A stretch of DNA of 64,000 bases from DATMRS01 sp035566015 (lineage in GTDB: Bacteria > Pseudomonadota > Alphaproteobacteria > Sphingomonadales > Sphingomonadaceae). The stretch covers positions 124,001-188,000 of the forward strand of contig DATMRS010000009.1 of assembly GCA_035566015.1 (NCBI GenBank), read 5' to 3'. Both the position numbers and the translations under genes were made by a program. Below the pieces are notes generated by a model. It was not told the DNA's origin and ran no database searches. It saw nothing but the letters and a program-made list of their open reading frames with translations. Positions 1 to 10,967 of the stretch are shown piece after piece; position 1 is the stretch's first letter, and every line of letters starts with the position of its first letter.

Positions 1-2876
<2,876 letters not shown>

Positions 2877-3132
2877 CTATTGTCCTCGCGTCCGTTAAAT
2901 TTGGTCGCCTCGCGGCGAAAAATGTCATCGATTCGCCCGTCACCCCTCCTCGCACGGAGGAGCGATCACGACAAAAAGTGCGGGTCCGACCAGTCGGAAC
3001 CGCACTGCCTGCGTCTGGATTCCTCGCTGCCTCCAATTCGTTGCGGCCTGTGCGCAACGCAGGCCGTGTCTCGGAAGGGGCGAAGCTTCCTCCCGTCCAC
3101 GACGGAGGGAGGAGGGAATTCGTCACGTGGCG

Positions 3133-3160
3133 TATATAGGCACACCGCCGCATTTGTGAA
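3133..3160 (-). promoter_or_regulatory. candidate rpoB promoter
   Basis: On the minus strand a TTCACA (complement of 3155-3160) and a TATATA (complement of 3133-3138) are separated by 16 bp, 5/6 and 4/6 matches to the -35 and -10 consensus. The pair lies between the rplL terminator and rpoB, where a separate rpoB promoter would be expected. Pattern match only. Confidence 0.4.
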
Positions 3161-3212
3161 GACTCTAATGTGACGCCGCGCCGGTCGCGCCCCGGAAAAA
3201 GGCCTCGCGCAC

Positions 3213-3247
3213 GAAAAAGGGTGGCCCCCGCTGGGGGAGGCCACCCT
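3213..3247 (-). terminator. rho-independent terminator after rplL
   Basis: On the minus strand a GC-rich stem, GGGTGGCC plus a C-run pairing with a G-run plus GGCCACCC, closes over a three-base AGC loop and is followed by TTTTT. It starts about 30 bp after the rplL stop. It either ends the rplJL transcript or attenuates read-through into rpoB, a usual device for making L7/L12 in excess of beta subunit. Confidence 0.8.
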
Positions 3248-3275
3248 GATCGCGCTCCTCGAAAGGAGGAAAGGC

Positions 3276-3659
3276 TTATTTGAGCTCGACGGTCGCGCCG
3301 GCTTCCTCAAGCTGCTTCTTGAGCTTCTCGGCCTCGTCCTTGCTGACGCCTTCCTTGACGGCCTTCGGCGCGCCTTCGACGAGCGCCTTCGCCTCGGTCA
3401 GGCCCAGGCCGGTGATGCCGCGGACTTCCTTGATGACGTTGATCTTCTTGCCGCCGTCGCCGGTCAGGATGACGTCGAACTCGGTCTTCTCTTCGGCGGC
3501 GGGGGCGCCGGCGGCGCCACCGGCCGCGCCCGGCGCGGCAACGGCGACGGCCGCGGCGGCCGAAACGCCCCACTTCTCTTCGAGAAGCTTCGAAAGCTCG
3601 GCCGCCTCAAGGACGGTCAGCGCGGAAAGGTCGTCAACGAGTTTCTGCAGGTCTGCCAT
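3276..3659 (-). CDS. rplL: 50S ribosomal protein L7/L12
   Basis: Stalk protein of the large subunit that recruits and stimulates translational GTPases. The product is 127 aa, the family's usual size. It has the N-terminal dimerisation segment (MADLQKLVDDLSALTVLEAA), an Ala/Gly-rich hinge at about residues 38-55, and the C-terminal factor-binding domain (EKTEFDVIL, then ITGLGLTEAKALVEGAPK). It lies 54 bp after rplJ, its usual partner, and before a strong terminator. Confidence 0.98.
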   Translation of the reverse strand: MADLQKLVDDLSALTVLEAAELSKLLEEKWGVSAAAAVAVAAPGAAGGAAGAPAAEEKTEFDVILTGDGGKKINVIKEVRGITGLGLTEAKALVEGAPKAVKEGVSKDEAEKLKKQLEEAGATVELK

Positions 3660-3713
3660 TGATAATCTCCATAAGGGGCATGCGCCCCTGATATTTCAGG
3701 TTGATACCGGAAT

Positions 3714-4229
3714 TTATGCGTCTTCCTTGGCGCCATAAGCGCCGAACACCCGTGCGAGCTGACCCGCCGGCGCCTGGACGACCTGGGCGATCTTGGTCGC
3801 GGGCGCTGCGATGAGCCCCACGATCTTGCCGCGCAGTTCGTCGAGCGACGGCAGCGTCGCCAGCGCCTTCACGCCCTCCACGTCGAGGAGCGTGTCGCCC
3901 ATCGCCCCGCCCACGATTTCCAACCTGTCGTTGGTCTTCGCGAACTCCACCGCGACCTTGGCGGCCGCGACGGGATCGGACGAGGTGGCGAGCGCCGTCG
4001 GCCCCGTCAGCAGATCGCCGATGGAAGCATAGGGCGTGCCCTCGATCGCGAGCTTGGCGAGACGGTTCTTCGCTACCTTGTAGCTGGCGCCGGCTTCACG
4101 CATCTTCGTACGAAGCGCCGTCGATTGCGCGACGGTCATCCCGAGGTTGCGCGTGATCACGACCACGCCCGCCTCGGTGAAGCTGCTGTTCAGACTGGCG
4201 ACCAGCTCGGATTTTTGAGCTCGATCCAT
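3714..4229 (-). CDS. rplJ: 50S ribosomal protein L10
   Basis: L10 anchors the L7/L12 dimers to 23S rRNA and in many bacteria represses its own operon by binding the mRNA leader. The 171-aa product starts MDRAQKSELVASLNSSFTEA and has the L10 core (TVAQSTALRTKMREAGASYK, KNRLAKLA). The ATG at 4229 is preceded on the minus strand by a TAAGGAG ribosome-binding site. A leader of almost 300 nt separates it from rplA, with at least two hairpins. Confidence 0.97.
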   Translation of the reverse strand: MDRAQKSELVASLNSSFTEAGVVVITRNLGMTVAQSTALRTKMREAGASYKVAKNRLAKLAIEGTPYASIGDLLTGPTALATSSDPVAAAKVAVEFAKTNDRLEIVGGAMGDTLLDVEGVKALATLPSLDELRGKIVGLIAAPATKIAQVVQAPAGQLARVFGAYGAKEDA

Positions 4230-4524
4230 GCCTTACTCCTTAGAACCCCCGGCAGAACATCCGCCGGGGCGCGTCAACCAGCACGCCGATACGCCGCGCA
4301 CTGGCCTGTCCGAAGGGGTCGGTCGCCTGATCCGGTATCATCCGGGCAGACCCGGTTCGGCGCATCGCACGTCCGAACCGGCAAAACTTTCCCCGTCTTG
4401 GCGGGAGATTAAGCGGGGCATATCCCCACACCCGCTGTCTCGGACGGTACAATCCGAAAGGCGCAAGCGCGCCTTCGGCTCGTCAGCCGGCGCCGCCCCT
4501 CATCGGGACAGCGCCGGAATTTCG
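4230..4524 (-). promoter_or_regulatory. rplJ leader (probable L10 autoregulatory region)
   Basis: No gene fits in this 295-bp stretch. On the minus strand it folds into at least two hairpins: CCGAAGGCGC-GCTT-GCGCCTTTCGG (4454-4478) shortly after rplA, and CCCCGGC with a nine-base loop pairing GCCGGGG (4247-4269) directly before the rplJ ribosome-binding site. Long structured leaders bound by L10-L12 are established at this place in bacterial rplJL operons. That this one works the same way is inference. Confidence 0.5.
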
Positions 4525-5220
4525 TCAGGCGGCAACGTCCGCCGTGTCGATGCGGACGCCCGGACCCATTGTGGAGGAGACCGCGATCTTCTTCACATAT
4601 TTGCCTTTGGCGCCCGACGGCTTCGCCTTGACCAGCGCGTCGACCAGCGCGTCGAAATTGGCGCGCAGATCCTCCGCCGGGAAGCTGGCCTTGCCGATGC
4701 CCGAATGGATGATGCCCGCCTTCTCGACGCGATACTCGACCTGGCCGCCCTTGGCCGCCTTCACCGCCTCGCCGACATTCATCGTCACGGTGCCGAGCTT
4801 CGGGTTCGGCATCAGCCCCTTCGGGCCGAGAATCTTGCCGAGCCGGCCGACCAGGCCCATCATGTCGGGGGTCGCGATGCAGCGATCGAAATCGATCTCG
4901 CCCGCCTGCACCTTCTCCAGAAGGTCCTCGGCGCCGACCACCTCGGCGCCCGCCGCGGTCGCCTCGTCCGCCTTCGCGCCGCGCGCGAACACGCCGACGC
5001 GCACGTCCTTGCCGGTGCCCTTGGGCAGCGTCACGACGCCGCGCACCATCTGGTCGGCGTGGCGCGGATCGACGCCCAGGTTGACGGCAACCTCGATCGT
5101 CTCGTCGAACTTCGCGGTCGCGTTCTTCTTGGCGAGCGCGATCGCCTCATCGATGCTGTAGAACGTGTCGCGATCGACCGCCGACGCCATCGCCTTGGCC
5201 TTTTTCGAAAGCTTCGCCAT
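4525..5220 (-). CDS. rplA: 50S ribosomal protein L1
   Basis: L1 forms the mobile stalk near the ribosomal E site and is an mRNA-binding autoregulator of the L11 operon in many bacteria. The product is 231 aa, typical for the family. Conserved segments include the FDETIEVAVNLGVDPRHADQ region near residue 40 and the MGLVGRLGKILGPKGLMPNP motif near residue 125. It starts 4 bp after the rplK stop, so the two are probably translationally coupled. Confidence 0.98.
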   Translation of the reverse strand: MAKLSKKAKAMASAVDRDTFYSIDEAIALAKKNATAKFDETIEVAVNLGVDPRHADQMVRGVVTLPKGTGKDVRVGVFARGAKADEATAAGAEVVGAEDLLEKVQAGEIDFDRCIATPDMMGLVGRLGKILGPKGLMPNPKLGTVTMNVGEAVKAAKGGQVEYRVEKAGIIHSGIGKASFPAEDLRANFDALVDALVKAKPSGAKGKYVKKIAVSSTMGPGVRIDTADVAA

Positions 5221-5224
5221 CGTC

Positions 5225-5656
5225 TCAGCCCTCCACCACTTCGAGGCCCATCGAGCGGGCAGAGCCTTCGATGATGCGCGTTGCCGCTTCGATATCGACG
5301 GCGTTCAGGTCCTTCATCTTCGCGGTCGCGATCTCGGCGAGCTGCGAGCGCTTGATCTTGCCGGCCGACGCCTTGCCCGGCTCCTTCGAGCCCGACTTCA
5401 GGTTCGCCGCCTTCTTGATGAGATAGGTCGCCGGCGGCGTCTTCGTCTCGAACGAGAAGGAGCGATCGGCATAGACGGTGATGACCGTGGGGAGCGGCGT
5501 GCCCGGCTCCTGATCGCCCGTCTGCGCGTTGAACGCCTTGCAGAATTCCATGATGTTCACGCCGCGCTGGCCCAGCGCGGGGCCGATCGGCGGGCTGGGA
5601 TTGGCCTTTCCGGCCGGCACCTGCAGCTTGATATAGCCGGTAATCTTCTTTGCCAT
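5225..5656 (-). CDS. rplK: 50S ribosomal protein L11
   Basis: L11 builds the GTPase-associated centre with L10 and 23S rRNA and is needed for RelA-type stringent signalling. The 143-aa product has the standard N-terminal Pro-rich segment (PAGKANPSPPIGPALGQRG) and the RNA-binding C-terminal domain ending in the GSARSMGL motif. It lies 89 bp after nusG and 4 bp before rplA. Confidence 0.98.
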   Translation of the reverse strand: MAKKITGYIKLQVPAGKANPSPPIGPALGQRGVNIMEFCKAFNAQTGDQEPGTPLPTVITVYADRSFSFETKTPPATYLIKKAANLKSGSKEPGKASAGKIKRSQLAEIATAKMKDLNAVDIEAATRIIEGSARSMGLEVVEG

Positions 5657-5745
5657 TACACTTCACCCTGATGGTTTAGCGGTCCTTGCGGCGGCCCAGG
5701 CGGCCCGCCTCCCGCACATTTCCCGGCACAGGGCCGGAAACTCTC

Positions 5746-6285
5746 TTACTTGACGCGCTCGACCTGCTCGAACTCCAGCTCGACCGGGGTCGCGCGCCCG
5801 AAGATCGACACCGAGACCTTCACCCGGCTGCGATCGAAATCCAGTTCCTCGACGACGCCATTGAAGCTCGCGAACGGCCCGTCGAGCACCTTCACCTGGT
5901 CGCCGATCTCGAAATCGACCTTGACCTTCGCCTTGGGCGCGGCGGCGGCGGCCTCTTCCTTGGTATTGAGGATGCGCGCGGCCTCGGCCTCGCTGATCGG
6001 CTGCGGCTTGCCCGAGGAGCCGAGAAAGCCCGTCACCTTCGGCGTGTTCTTGACGAGGTGATAGACGTCGTCGCTCATCTCCAGCTTCGCCAGCACATAG
6101 CCGGGGAAGAATTTGCGATCGCTCGTCACCTTCTTGCCGCGGCGGACCTCCGTCACCTTCTCGGTCGGCACCTCGACCGATTCGACGAAGGCGTCGAGGC
6201 CCATGCGCGCGGCCTCGGCCACGATCGAATCGCGAACCTTGTTCTCGAAGCCCGAATAGGCATGGATGATGTACCAGCGCGACAT
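5746..6285 (-). CDS. nusG: transcription termination/antitermination factor NusG
   Basis: NusG binds the RNA polymerase clamp, suppresses pausing, and links polymerase to Rho or to the ribosome through S10. The product is 179 aa with the NGN domain (WYIIHAYSGFENKV, then RKFFPGYVLAKLEM) and a C-terminal KOW domain (GDQVKVLDGPFASFNGVVEE). An Ala-rich linker at about 110-125 joins them. I chose the ATG at 6285 (MSRWYIIHAY) because the family starts there. The upstream in-frame ATG at 6303 would add six residues and follows secE by only 6 bp. Confidence 0.95.
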   Translation of the reverse strand: MSRWYIIHAYSGFENKVRDSIVAEAARMGLDAFVESVEVPTEKVTEVRRGKKVTSDRKFFPGYVLAKLEMSDDVYHLVKNTPKVTGFLGSSGKPQPISEAEAARILNTKEEAAAAAPKAKVKVDFEIGDQVKVLDGPFASFNGVVEELDFDRSRVKVSVSIFGRATPVELEFEQVERVK

Positions 6286-6309
6286 GGATGCGTGATTTCC
6301 CATTCTGGC

Positions 6310-6555
6310 CTAGGCTGCAAGCGACAGCAGGAACTGCACGAGCTTGCGGAAAACGGTATCGGTGCCGAAGAAGAAGGTGCCGAGCAACACCGTCATGATG
6401 ATGACCATGATCGTGGTCGTCACCGTTTCCTTGCGCGACGGCCAGACGATCTTGCGCCCTTCGGCCTGAACCTGGCGCACGAATTCGGGGATCGAGCGAA
6501 CCCAGTCGCCCAACCGCTCGATCACATTGCGCTTCACAACCTCGGCCACGCTCAA
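6310..6555 (-). CDS. secE: preprotein translocase subunit SecE
   Basis: Small single-span clamp of the SecYEG translocon. The up to 81-residue product has the amphipathic EFVRQVQAEGRKIVWPSRKE segment followed by one membrane helix (TTTIMVIIMTVLLGTFFFGT). The frame opens at a TTG (6555). In-frame GTG codons at 6549 and 6537 are equally plausible starts, since no ribosome-binding site is decisive. It lies between tRNA-Trp and nusG, the standard order. Confidence 0.93.
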   Translation of the reverse strand: MSVAEVVKRNVIERLGDWVRSIPEFVRQVQAEGRKIVWPSRKETVTTTIMVIIMTVLLGTFFFGTDTVFRKLVQFLLSLAA

Positions 6556-6658
6556 TCGTCCCGTTCAAAACAGCAGTGACGGCGCCCGGCCGCCCTCTTC
6601 CGGCGTCGGCCTGGCCCCGTCGCTTCCCGGCCCCTCGCCCGCGCCGTTTCAGCAAAGG

Positions 6659-6734
6659 TGGCAGGAGTGGAGGGACTCGAACCCCCGGCATTCGGTTTTG
6701 GAGACCGACGCTCTACCAGCTGAGCTACACTCCT
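6659..6734 (-). tRNA. tRNA-Trp (CCA anticodon)
   Basis: A 76-nt cloverleaf on the minus strand: acceptor AGGAGTG/CACTCCT, D-arm GCTCAGCTGGTAGAGC, anticodon stem TCGGT/ACCGA with loop CTCCAAA (anticodon CCA), T-arm GGGGGTTCGAGTCCCTC, and an encoded 3' CCA. Its position directly upstream of secE-nusG is common in Proteobacteria. Confidence 0.97.
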
Positions 6735-6790
6735 CCGGGCCGGAGAGGCGGGGGCATAGCGGGGCCTCCCGCCAAAGGCAAGGGGGCCGA

Positions 6791-8527
6791 TCAGGCGGCG
6801 ACGTCGTAAGGCTGTATCTCGCCCGAGAGATACAGGTTGCGCGCCTTGGCGCGGCTGAGCTTGCCCGAGCTGGTGCGCGGCAAGGTGCGCGGCGGCACCA
6901 GCTCGACGACGCAGTTGATGCCGGTGATCGAGCGGACACGCTCGCGAATCTCGTCGCGCAGGCGCGCGCGTTCCTGATTGTCCGAGGTGCGGCACTGGAC
7001 GAGCACCGCCGGCGTTTCCTCGCCGCCGGGCGTGGTGATGGCGAAAGCGGCGATGTCGCCCGCCTTGAAGCCGGGAAGCTGCTCCACCGCCCACTCGATA
7101 TCCTGCGGCCAGTGATTCTTGCCGTTGATGATGATCATGTCCTTGGCGCGGCCGACGATGTAGAGGTAGCCGTCGCTCAGATAGCCCATGTCGCCGGTGT
7201 CGAGCCAACCGTCCTTCATGCACTCGGCCGTCGCCTCGGGATCGCGGAAATAGCCGTCCATGATCGATGTGCCCCGGCACCAGACCTTGCCGATCGCGCG
7301 TTCGGGCAGCGGCGTGCCGTCTTCCTCGCGTATCTCGACCACCATGTCCTTCACGGGCTTGCCGCAATTGACGATCGGGCGAAAACGCTGCGGCCGGCCG
7401 ATCGCGCCCGCGCCGCCCGAAAGCGCCGTCTCCTCCACCAGCTCGACGACGATGCCCTCGCCGGGCGGCATGATCGAAACGGCGAGCGTCGCCTCCGCCA
7501 GCCCGTAGCTGGGCAGGAAGGCCGACGCCTGGAAACCGGCCTCGGCGAAGGTATCGACGAACGCCTGCATCACGTCGGGCCGGATCATGTCCGCGCCATT
7601 GCCCGCGACGCGCCAGCGGGACAGGTCGAACCGCTCGGACGCCTTCGTCTGGCTCGACGTGCGGCGCGTGCAGATGTCGTAGCCGAAGGTCGGCGAATAG
7701 CTGAGCGTCGTGCCCGGATTGCGGCTTATCATGTCGAGCCAGGCGAGCGGGCGGCGCGCGAAATCCTCGGTCTTCAGATAATCGGTCGAGACCTGATTGG
7801 CGACCGGCGAGAGGAAGCAGCCGACCAGCCCCATGTCATGATACCAGGGCAGCCAGGAGACACAGCGGTCGCTCTCGATCAGCGCCATGCCGTGCGAATG
7901 GGCGGCAAGATTGCTGAGCAAGGCGCGATGCGTGACCGATACGCCATGCGGGAAGCGCGTCGATCCGCTCGAATATTGCAGATAGGCGATATCGTGCGGC
8001 GCGGGCTGCGGCAGTGGCGCCGTGGGCGCGGGCCGCCCGGCAAACGCCTCATAGGTGATGCCTTCGACGCCGCACGCCTCCGCCGCCGCGCCCGCCATCG
8101 ACGCCAGCTCGGCGGGGTAGATCAGCATCTTCGGGTCCGAGCTGGCGAGCTGGACCTTGAGCTGGTCGATATAGGATTCGCGCCCGCCGAACGATGTAGG
8201 CAGCGGCAGCGGCACCGGCCAGGCGCCGGCATAGACCGCGCCGAAGAACAAGGCGGCGAATTCGGCCCCCGTCTCGGCGACCAGCGCGATCCGGTCCGCC
8301 GTGCGCACCCCGCTCGCGATCAGGCGATAGGCGGTGACGATCGCATCGGCACGCAGCTCGGCATAGGAATAAGCGCGTGCGAGGCGGCCGCGCGCGTCAT
8401 GAAAATTCAGCCCGCGCTGCCCGCGCGCCGCATAATCGAGCGCTTCGCCCAGCGTCGTGAAATCCGACAGGCGACGCGGCAACGTGTCGGCGGTCGGCGT
8501 CGGCGAAAGCGTCGCGGCTTCGCTCAT
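6791..8527 (-). CDS. fatty acyl-AMP ligase (FAAL-type adenylation enzyme)
   Basis: Activates a fatty acid as acyl-adenylate; members of the FAAL branch usually hand the acyl group to an acyl carrier protein rather than CoA. The 578-aa product has the ANL phosphate loop (YLQYSSGSTRFPHGV), the WLPWYHDMGL signature typical of FAALs, the SYGLAEATL adenine-binding segment, the GWLDTGDMGYL motif and the C-terminal catalytic lysine region (PRTSSGKLSR). I prefer the ATG at 8527 (MSEAATLSP); the frame stays open to 8647. No polyketide, NRPS or carrier-protein gene lies nearby. The substrate is unknown; sphingolipid or lipopeptide synthesis are possible roles. Confidence 0.88.
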   Translation of the reverse strand: MSEAATLSPTPTADTLPRRLSDFTTLGEALDYAARGQRGLNFHDARGRLARAYSYAELRADAIVTAYRLIASGVRTADRIALVAETGAEFAALFFGAVYAGAWPVPLPLPTSFGGRESYIDQLKVQLASSDPKMLIYPAELASMAGAAAEACGVEGITYEAFAGRPAPTAPLPQPAPHDIAYLQYSSGSTRFPHGVSVTHRALLSNLAAHSHGMALIESDRCVSWLPWYHDMGLVGCFLSPVANQVSTDYLKTEDFARRPLAWLDMISRNPGTTLSYSPTFGYDICTRRTSSQTKASERFDLSRWRVAGNGADMIRPDVMQAFVDTFAEAGFQASAFLPSYGLAEATLAVSIMPPGEGIVVELVEETALSGGAGAIGRPQRFRPIVNCGKPVKDMVVEIREEDGTPLPERAIGKVWCRGTSIMDGYFRDPEATAECMKDGWLDTGDMGYLSDGYLYIVGRAKDMIIINGKNHWPQDIEWAVEQLPGFKAGDIAAFAITTPGGEETPAVLVQCRTSDNQERARLRDEIRERVRSITGINCVVELVPPRTLPRTSSGKLSRAKARNLYLSGEIQPYDVAA

Positions 8528-8635
8528 TTCTGTTTCACTTTTTTGCACAGCTTGTTTCGACGCGGCTGCAATATCATTGCGCACCGTCGGCTGCTCCCTC
8601 GTTGCGCCCCAGCCCTGTCGGGCCTGTGTCGGACG

Positions 8636-9256
8636 ATGTTGACCCAATTTCAGTCGAATAGTCTAGCGGATCAGGCACGTTCAAATTCCGGCTCGACTGT
8701 GGCACAAACATGGCGCGTGGCACGGGTTTCATCAGATCGCAATCCCCGGCCGCTCGATCGGGCGGGGGTCGAGCGGCTCGCGATCGCCTATGTCGGCCGC
8801 TATGCGACGACGCGCGCGAAGCTTGCCGCCTATCTTGCGCGCAAGGTCCGCGAGCGCGGCTGGACGGGGGCGGAGGCGCCCGAAACCGCGCTGGAGGCGA
8901 TCACCGCCCGCTGCGCCGAGCTCGGCTATATCGACGATCGCGCCTTTGCCGAGGCGCGCGCCGCCTCGCTCACCCGCCGGGGCTATGGCGCGCGCCGCGT
9001 CGCCGATGCCCTGCGCGCGGCGGGAATCGAGGAGGAGGACGCCGCGCCGGCACGGCAGGAGGCGGATGCGTCGGCGTGGGACGCAGCCGTAGCCTTCGCC
9101 CGGCGGCGGCGCATCGGCGCTTTCGCCGCCGAGCCGGCCGATCCCGATCGTCGCCGCCGCGCACTCGCCGCGATGATGCGCGCCGGCCACCCCCTGTCGA
9201 TCGCTCGCCGGCTGGTCGACGCGTCGCCGGGTGAATTGCCCGAATGTGGGACATGA
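8636..9256 (+). CDS. recX: regulatory protein RecX
   Basis: RecX binds RecA filaments and limits recombination and SOS activity. The C-terminal ~180 residues show the RecX three-helix repeat pattern: LAIAYVGRYATTRAKLAAYL, then ELGYIDDRAFAEARAASLTRRGYGARRV, then a third repeat ending ALAAMMRAGHPLSIARRLVD. The ATG at 8636 gives 206 aa. In-frame GTG codons at 8699 and 8717 would match the shorter family average, so the start is uncertain. recA is not in the window. Confidence 0.82.
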   Translation: MLTQFQSNSLADQARSNSGSTVAQTWRVARVSSDRNPRPLDRAGVERLAIAYVGRYATTRAKLAAYLARKVRERGWTGAEAPETALEAITARCAELGYIDDRAFAEARAASLTRRGYGARRVADALRAAGIEEEDAAPARQEADASAWDAAVAFARRRRIGAFAAEPADPDRRRRALAAMMRAGHPLSIARRLVDASPGELPECGT

Positions 9257-9329
9257 ACCACGTTAATCTCTCTTCGTTTCAGTTATGGTTCATGCTAGCG
9301 TAACTTTCGCTTACCGGGGGGTGGGCCAA

Positions 9330-9938
9330 ATGACGAGTGAAGAACGGGTTGCTTCGGATTTGGGCATTGCGCCCACCAATGGGGAGGATCGCCCCGCCGA
9401 ATCGCTTGGCCGGAGCGAGGACGTGCTGGTGCCCGTCGACGGCACTATCAAATGGTTCGATGCCACGCGCGGCTTCGGCTTCCTCGTCGTCGAAGGCGAG
9501 GTCGGTGACGTCCTGATCCATTTTTCGATCCTGCGCGAGCATGGGCGGCGAACGCTGCCCGAAGGCGCGCGCGTCTCCTGTCTCGCCGCCCGGCGCGAAC
9601 GCGGCTGGCAGGCGCAGGCCGTCACCAGCATCGATCTGTCGACCGCGACGGGGCCGGATGCCGATGCCGCCGCCCGGCGCAACGTCGACCGCATCGACCC
9701 GACCGACCTGATCGACAGCGCCGGCGCGTTCGAGCCGGTGATCGTCAAATGGTTCAACCGGCTGAAGGGCTATGGCTTCCTCGTCCGGCCCGGATCGGAC
9801 AGGGATATCTTCGTCCACATGGAAACCGTGCGCCGCGCCGGCCTCGCCGATCTCGCGCCCGAGCAGGCGCTGCTCGCGCGAATCGCCGACGGCCGCAAAG
9901 GGCCGCTCGCGGTCGTCGTCGCGCCGCCGGCGGACTGA
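9330..9938 (+). CDS. double cold-shock-domain protein (CspA family)
   Basis: Predicted RNA or single-stranded-DNA binding protein of 202 aa with two cold-shock domains. The first, at about residues 36-100, has VDGTIKWFDATRGFGFLVVE and VLIHFSIL. The second, at about 135-200, has VIVKWFNRLKGYGFLVRP and IFVHMETVR. Both keep the aromatic RNP1 and RNP2 residues. The ATG at 9330 follows a GGGGGGTGGG tract that can act as ribosome-binding site; an earlier ATG at 9285 lacks one. Two-domain Csps are frequent in alphaproteobacteria. An acidic, unstructured N-terminus precedes the first domain. Confidence 0.9.
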   Translation: MTSEERVASDLGIAPTNGEDRPAESLGRSEDVLVPVDGTIKWFDATRGFGFLVVEGEVGDVLIHFSILREHGRRTLPEGARVSCLAARRERGWQAQAVTSIDLSTATGPDADAAARRNVDRIDPTDLIDSAGAFEPVIVKWFNRLKGYGFLVRPGSDRDIFVHMETVRRAGLADLAPEQALLARIADGRKGPLAVVVAPPAD

Positions 9939-10034
9939 TCGGGCGAGCGCCATGGCCGCCTTTCATGCGGCGATCGCGGCGGACGGGCGCTTAAACCGTT
10001 GCGCGGCCCCTGACAGACGGGTAAGCGGCGGCGC

Positions 10035-10433
10035 ATGGGTCTCCTGAAGAGCATCTTCACCTGGTGGGATGGCGCCACCATCGGCACCAGCCTGTTCAGC
10101 CGCCGCAACGGCCGGCGCGTGGGCGAGGACGTGCTGGGCAACGTCTATTATGAGACGAAGCCCGACGCCAAAGGGCCGCGTCGCCGCTGGGTGATCTACA
10201 ACGGATCGAACGACGCCAGCCGCGTGCCGCCCGACTGGCATGGCTGGCTGCACGGCACGCTCGCCGAAACCCCCGATCGCGCGCTCCCTCCCGTGCGCGC
10301 GTGGGAAAAGCCTGCCATGCCCAATTTCACGGGCACGGCCCTCGCTTATCGTCCGGCCGGCGCGCTCGAACGCGGCGGCCGCCGCGCCGCCGCCACCGGA
10401 GATTATGAGGCATGGAGCCCCGACCAGGCATGA
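10035..10433 (+). CDS. NADH:ubiquinone oxidoreductase subunit NDUFA12 homologue (B17.2)
   Basis: Accessory subunit of respiratory complex I shared by mitochondria and alphaproteobacteria. The 132-aa product shows the family blocks FTWWDGATIGTSLFSRRNG, GNVYYE, RRRWVIYNG and PPDWHGWLHG. It is encoded away from the nuo operon, as is usual. Its stop overlaps the mlaD start (ATGA), so the two are translationally coupled. Confidence 0.93.
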   Translation: MGLLKSIFTWWDGATIGTSLFSRRNGRRVGEDVLGNVYYETKPDAKGPRRRWVIYNGSNDASRVPPDWHGWLHGTLAETPDRALPPVRAWEKPAMPNFTGTALAYRPAGALERGGRRAAATGDYEAWSPDQA

Positions 10434-10957
10434 AGAGCGTGCTCAGGGAGCATGGCGGCGAAGCGCTGGTCGGGTTGCTGGTCGTCCTCTTTGCCGCCTG
10501 GTTCAGCTGGTTCGCCTGGGGCCGCACCGGGGGTCACGGCGGTGCCGACGCGACGCGGGTGACGGCCTATTTCCCCAATGCGAGCGGCGTCAACGTCGGC
10601 ACCGACGTGCGCGTCGCCGGGCTGAAGGTCGGCAGTGTCGTCGCGCAAAAGCTCGATCCCAAGAGCTTCCAGGTCGAAACCACGCTCTCGATCGATCCCA
10701 AGGTGAAGCTGCCGTCAGACAGCAGCGCCGCGATCACGTCGGAAGGGCTGCTCGGCTCCACCTATATCGCGCTCCTCCCCGGCGGCTCCTCGACGCCGCT
10801 CAAGACGGGCGATGCGATCTTCGATACGCAGGGCGCGATCGACATGATGGGCATGATCGGGCAGTTCATCAACAAGACCGGCACCGACACGCCGGGCGGC
10901 GGCAACGCGGCCTCGACGCCGGACTCGATGGGTGGCGCCTCCGCGCCGACCCCCTGA
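10430..10957 (+). CDS. mlaD: MlaD-family phospholipid transport protein
   Basis: MCE/MlaD domain protein that in the Mla system binds phospholipid in the periplasm. The 175-aa product has one N-terminal membrane anchor (EALVGLLVVLFAAWFSWFAW) and an MCE domain (VTAYFPNASGVNVGTDVRVA, then GLLGSTYIALLPGG). The ATG at 10430 overlaps the NDUFA12 stop by ATGA; an in-frame ATG at 10412 is less likely. The ABC permease and ATPase (mlaE, mlaF) are not here, so this is a separated or orphan mlaD. Confidence 0.88.
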   Translation: MKSVLREHGGEALVGLLVVLFAAWFSWFAWGRTGGHGGADATRVTAYFPNASGVNVGTDVRVAGLKVGSVVAQKLDPKSFQVETTLSIDPKVKLPSDSSAAITSEGLLGSTYIALLPGGSSTPLKTGDAIFDTQGAIDMMGMIGQFINKTGTDTPGGGNAASTPDSMGGASAPTP

Positions 10958-10967
10958 AGCGGGCGCC

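Larger units (their letters stand above)
2877..3275. other. rplL-rpoB intergenic region (399 bp)
   Basis: No credible gene lies here; the frames crossing it are shadows. It holds a hairpin terminator just after rplL (about 3213-3247) and a candidate minus-strand promoter near 3133-3160. That leaves an rpoB leader of about 250 nt. I see no further ordered structure. Confidence 0.6.
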
